Of a stretch of 64,000 bases of DNA, positions 61,641 through 64,000 are shown one piece after another. Each line of letters begins with the position of its first letter. Within the stretch, counting starts at the first letter, position 1. Source of the DNA: Crotalaria pallida. Lineage: Eukaryota > Streptophyta > Magnoliopsida > Fabales > Fabaceae. The notes under the pieces are model-generated. The model was given only the letters and a program-made list of their open reading frames with translations, had not been told where the DNA came from and searched no databases. The position numbers and the translations under genes were made by a program. Location of the stretch: positions 120,201,706 to 120,265,705 of the forward strand of contig CM075650.1 of the NCBI GenBank assembly GCA_037953625.1, in the 5' to 3' direction.

Positions 61641-63120
61641 TATGAATGAAGACGAGAAAATTAATATGGAGGATAATGAAAAGACTAATGTACCAATAAA
61701 ATAGTTCCCCAATTTTACCAGTATATTTAGCACTAATGAGGTAAGTTTAACTTAACCTTAAAGTTAAACATTGAATTATATATTTATTTTTAATTTTAAA
61801 TTCTTAAATTCAAGTAAATATTTTACAGGTTTTTGAGACCCGAGATGCTTTGTTGAAGTGGTGTCGAGACATTGCAAAATATCATGGATTTGTTCTTGTC
61901 ATTGTTAGATCAGACGAAGATATAACGGGTAAGAGTTCAAGAGTTGCTATTGGTTGTGAAAGAAGCGGGAAGTGTAGATCTTCCAACAAGAACAAGAACA
62001 AGAGCAAGGAGGTTGTAAAGACACCGAGGGTGGTGACTGCAAGCAGGAAGTGTGAATGCCCATTCACACTTAAAAGGAAGGGTGCTAAGAAGCGATGAAG
62101 GTGAAGGATTGCAGGTTTAGGTGCATCATGGGTTTCACAATCACGTTTGTGCAAAAAATTTTGAAAGTCAACCATTTGTTGGTCGACTAACCGTTAAACA
62201 TAAGTCCTTAGTTGAAGAGTTGACAGAAAATAATATAAAACCAAATTCCATATTGCTTACATTGAAAGCTCATGATTCATCCAATGTCACTAGTTACAAT
62301 GCTCGTCAAGATTATAGACGAAGAGTAAGATTCCCAATGACAGAGATGCAACATTTCATGCATTTGCTGGAGGAAGGCAATTATATCCATTCGTCATAGA
62401 AAGAATAAGAGTACCAATGTTGTAGAAGACCTATTTTGGGCTCATCCTTGGTCACTAATACTTTTGCATTCCTTTAGCATGGTATTGCTAATGTACACCA
62501 TCTATAAAACCAACAAGTACCCAAATGCCTTTACTTCAAATTGTTGGCTAGACATCAACAATGAAGACATATGGTGTTGCATTTGCTTTTTTGCAATCAG
62601 AGAAAGTGGAAAACTACTTGTGGGCATTAGAATGTTTAAGCAGCCTTTTTCGACCTAATCATGAGTTTCCACAAGTGATTGTAATTGGCAAGGATGCATC
62701 ATTGGGCAATGTTGTTAGAAATATTTTTCCGAAGTCTAGTCACTTATTGTGTCAGTTTCACGTGAATAAGAATGTGAAAAAGAGTTGCTTAGCACATATT
62801 AGTGATAAAAAAATTCGTGAAGATGTGTTAACTCGTTGGGATGATATTGTTCGTTGTCAGAGTGTTAATGATTATGAGACATGTGTTGCATTGTGTAAGC
62901 AAACATGCAAGAATCAAAAGCATGATTTTTTTGAAATATGTCGAAGATAATTGGTTGAATGAAAATAAATTTGTGGAGGCATGGACAAACAATGTTATGC
63001 ATCTCGGGAACACAACTACAAATAGGTCATTAGGTGTTAAGATCACTAATCTGAAGGATCAATCCCTGAGTTGGAGAGTTTTTAATGGTTTAGAACACAA
63101 AAATTTGGTTTAGTCAGCAG
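61641..63120 (+). pseudogene. MULE-type transposase pseudogene
   Basis: A first exon-like piece (ATG at 61635; NEDEKINMEDNEK) has an in-frame stop at 61702, a donor GTAAGT at 61740 and an acceptor at 61829. Then comes the FAR1/MULE order: VFETRDALLKWCRDIAKYHG, FVLVIVRSDED, CERSGK, CECPF (zinc-binding DNA-binding part); HHGFHNH; KHKSLVEELTENN; YNARQDYRRRVR; TYKTNKYPN; VAFAFLQSEKVENYLWALEC; PQVIVIGKDASLGNVV, where Gly stands for the usual catalytic-region Asp pair; HLLCQFHVNKNVK; FLKYVEDNWLN; EAWTNNVMHLGNTTTNR. Frame breaks lie near 62095, 62397, 62560 and 62945. It is inactive. Confidence 0.85.
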
Positions 63121-63470
63121 AATTTAGGATGATACTCAGATAAGCTTGAACAAAGTGATCGGAAGTTTTGTAAGATAACCTAGAATTAGTGAATGTTGGG
63201 AAGTTTTATGACCTTAGTCCCTATCAAATGTTATTGGATAGATGTGATGTATAGGAATATGATCTGTCAAAGTTGGGGAGTAAACGGAGATTTTGAGGTC
63301 TGTAGTAACCCACCTAGGCCTCAAAAGGATAAGAAGAGTCAAATTAAGCGGAAAGACCATGAGGAAAATAGTACCCTTGTCAGGATTGGCATAAGTGTGC
63401 TATTCTTTTTGAATTTTGTTTCGAAACCATTGAACCCTTTTGAACCCTTGTTGACAAAGCTATACCATTA
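63121..63470. other. MULE tail or intergenic sequence
   Basis: Short frames such as NPPRPQKDKKSQIKRKDHE may be the basic C-terminal tail of the MULE protein, but nothing confirms it. Confidence 0.35.
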
Positions 63471-64000
63471 GTACTAAGTTGTGTCTGATTACCTTTAAGA
63501 AAACGATGCATATGCGACGACTCGAGGACGACGACTACCGTTATAGACCGAGAGAATCACTCCAGAGAATCCGACATCCGTTGATTATGGAATTTCGCGT
63601 AGCATTTCTCGAGGACGAGAAATCTGCAAGTTGGGGAGAATGTAACATCCCGCGTTTTCCGACTAGGATAAATAAAATTTGAGTAAAGAAAAGAGTTGAT
63701 TTTATGGAGTTTTGATCAATAAATATTTTTATAGAGTTAGTAAGAATGATTTTTAATGAAAAATGATTTTTATTGATGATGAATTGTCAAAATGAATTTT
63801 CCTTATAGACTTTGAAAGATTGATTAACTTCGAAAATCCATAACTTTTTAACCGTAACTCCGATTTTGATGATCTTTATATCAAAACGATCGTATCGAAA
63901 TGTAGTTTTCAAAAATGTATCTTTCATAATTTTATGAATCGGTTTACGAAAATTATTTTCAGGACTGTAAAGGACGAATTTTCAAGGAATTAATCATGAA
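63471..64000 (+). mobile_element. Ty3-gypsy element, 3' end and start of 3' LTR, cut by window end
   Basis: A short frame ending YRYRPRESLQRIRHPLIMEF, then GAATTTCGCGTAGC-type sequence and a purine tract AGTTGGGGAGAA (63629-63640), lead directly into an LTR starting TGTAACATCCCGCG (63641). This 'TGTAACATCCCG' start after a TTGGGGAGAA tract is typical of plant chromovirus (Tekay-like) gypsy elements. The LTR runs beyond base 64000. No pol is visible to the left, so the body is deleted or truncated. Confidence 0.75.

Noticed and set aside
1..64000. tRNA or rRNA genes
   Set aside because: Only tRNA-like pol III boxes within SINEs were seen; no cloverleaf with an acceptor stem and no rRNA motif was found by reading both strands.

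Overview
This is nuclear DNA of a eudicot plant, probably a legume, although nothing in the window fixes the family or species. The evidence is spliced genes with AT-rich GT-AG introns, plant Ty1-copia, Ty3-gypsy, MULE, RTE-LINE, SINE, Stowaway-type MITE and TRIM repeats, and an F-box/DUF295 pair.

The window is dominated by one very long minus-strand gene, a callose synthase of the CALS9/GSL10 type. It runs from the ATG at 60636 to the stop at 7360-7362, about 53.3 kb. Reading both strands exon by exon, I could place 51 exons that join in frame into a 1904-residue protein, with every splice acceptor AG and all donors GT except one GC donor (intron 18). The coding part is only 5715 bases; the other ~89% of the locus is intron, swollen by transposable elements. 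The largest intron (21; 31305-42198) carries a nested stack: a degenerate plus-strand copia element containing a Stowaway-like MITE, a second copia 3' end, and inside its RNase H coding region a young full-length minus-strand copia element (35917-41168) with an intact 1543-codon gag-pol frame, nearly identical 303-bp LTRs and a CATAC target-site duplication. A solo LTR of the same family sits in intron 23 with its own TTAAA duplication. Both insertions show that this family has non-canonical TA...TA LTR ends.

Other introns hold short non-autonomous LTR elements (TRIM-like), an internally deleted copia, copia RT/integrase scraps, two RTE LINE fragments (one with an 18-bp target-site duplication), SINEs, a fold-back element and microsatellites.

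Left flank (1-7359, downstream of the callose synthase): an unrecognised 262-codon reading frame open at the window edge, two decayed F-box/DUF295 pieces, a terminal-inverted-repeat element containing a 516-bp tandem duplication, and a deleted MULE transposase scrap. Right flank (60637-64000, upstream of the gene): a short intergenic stretch with the promoter, a MULE transposase pseudogene of the same family as the left scrap, and the 3' end plus 3' LTR start of a Ty3-gypsy element cut by the window end.

I see no operon-like or new defence system. The points of most interest are the fully reconstructable giant gene, the sense-oriented young copia inside it, the TA...TA LTR ends, and the dense set of short LTR elements.
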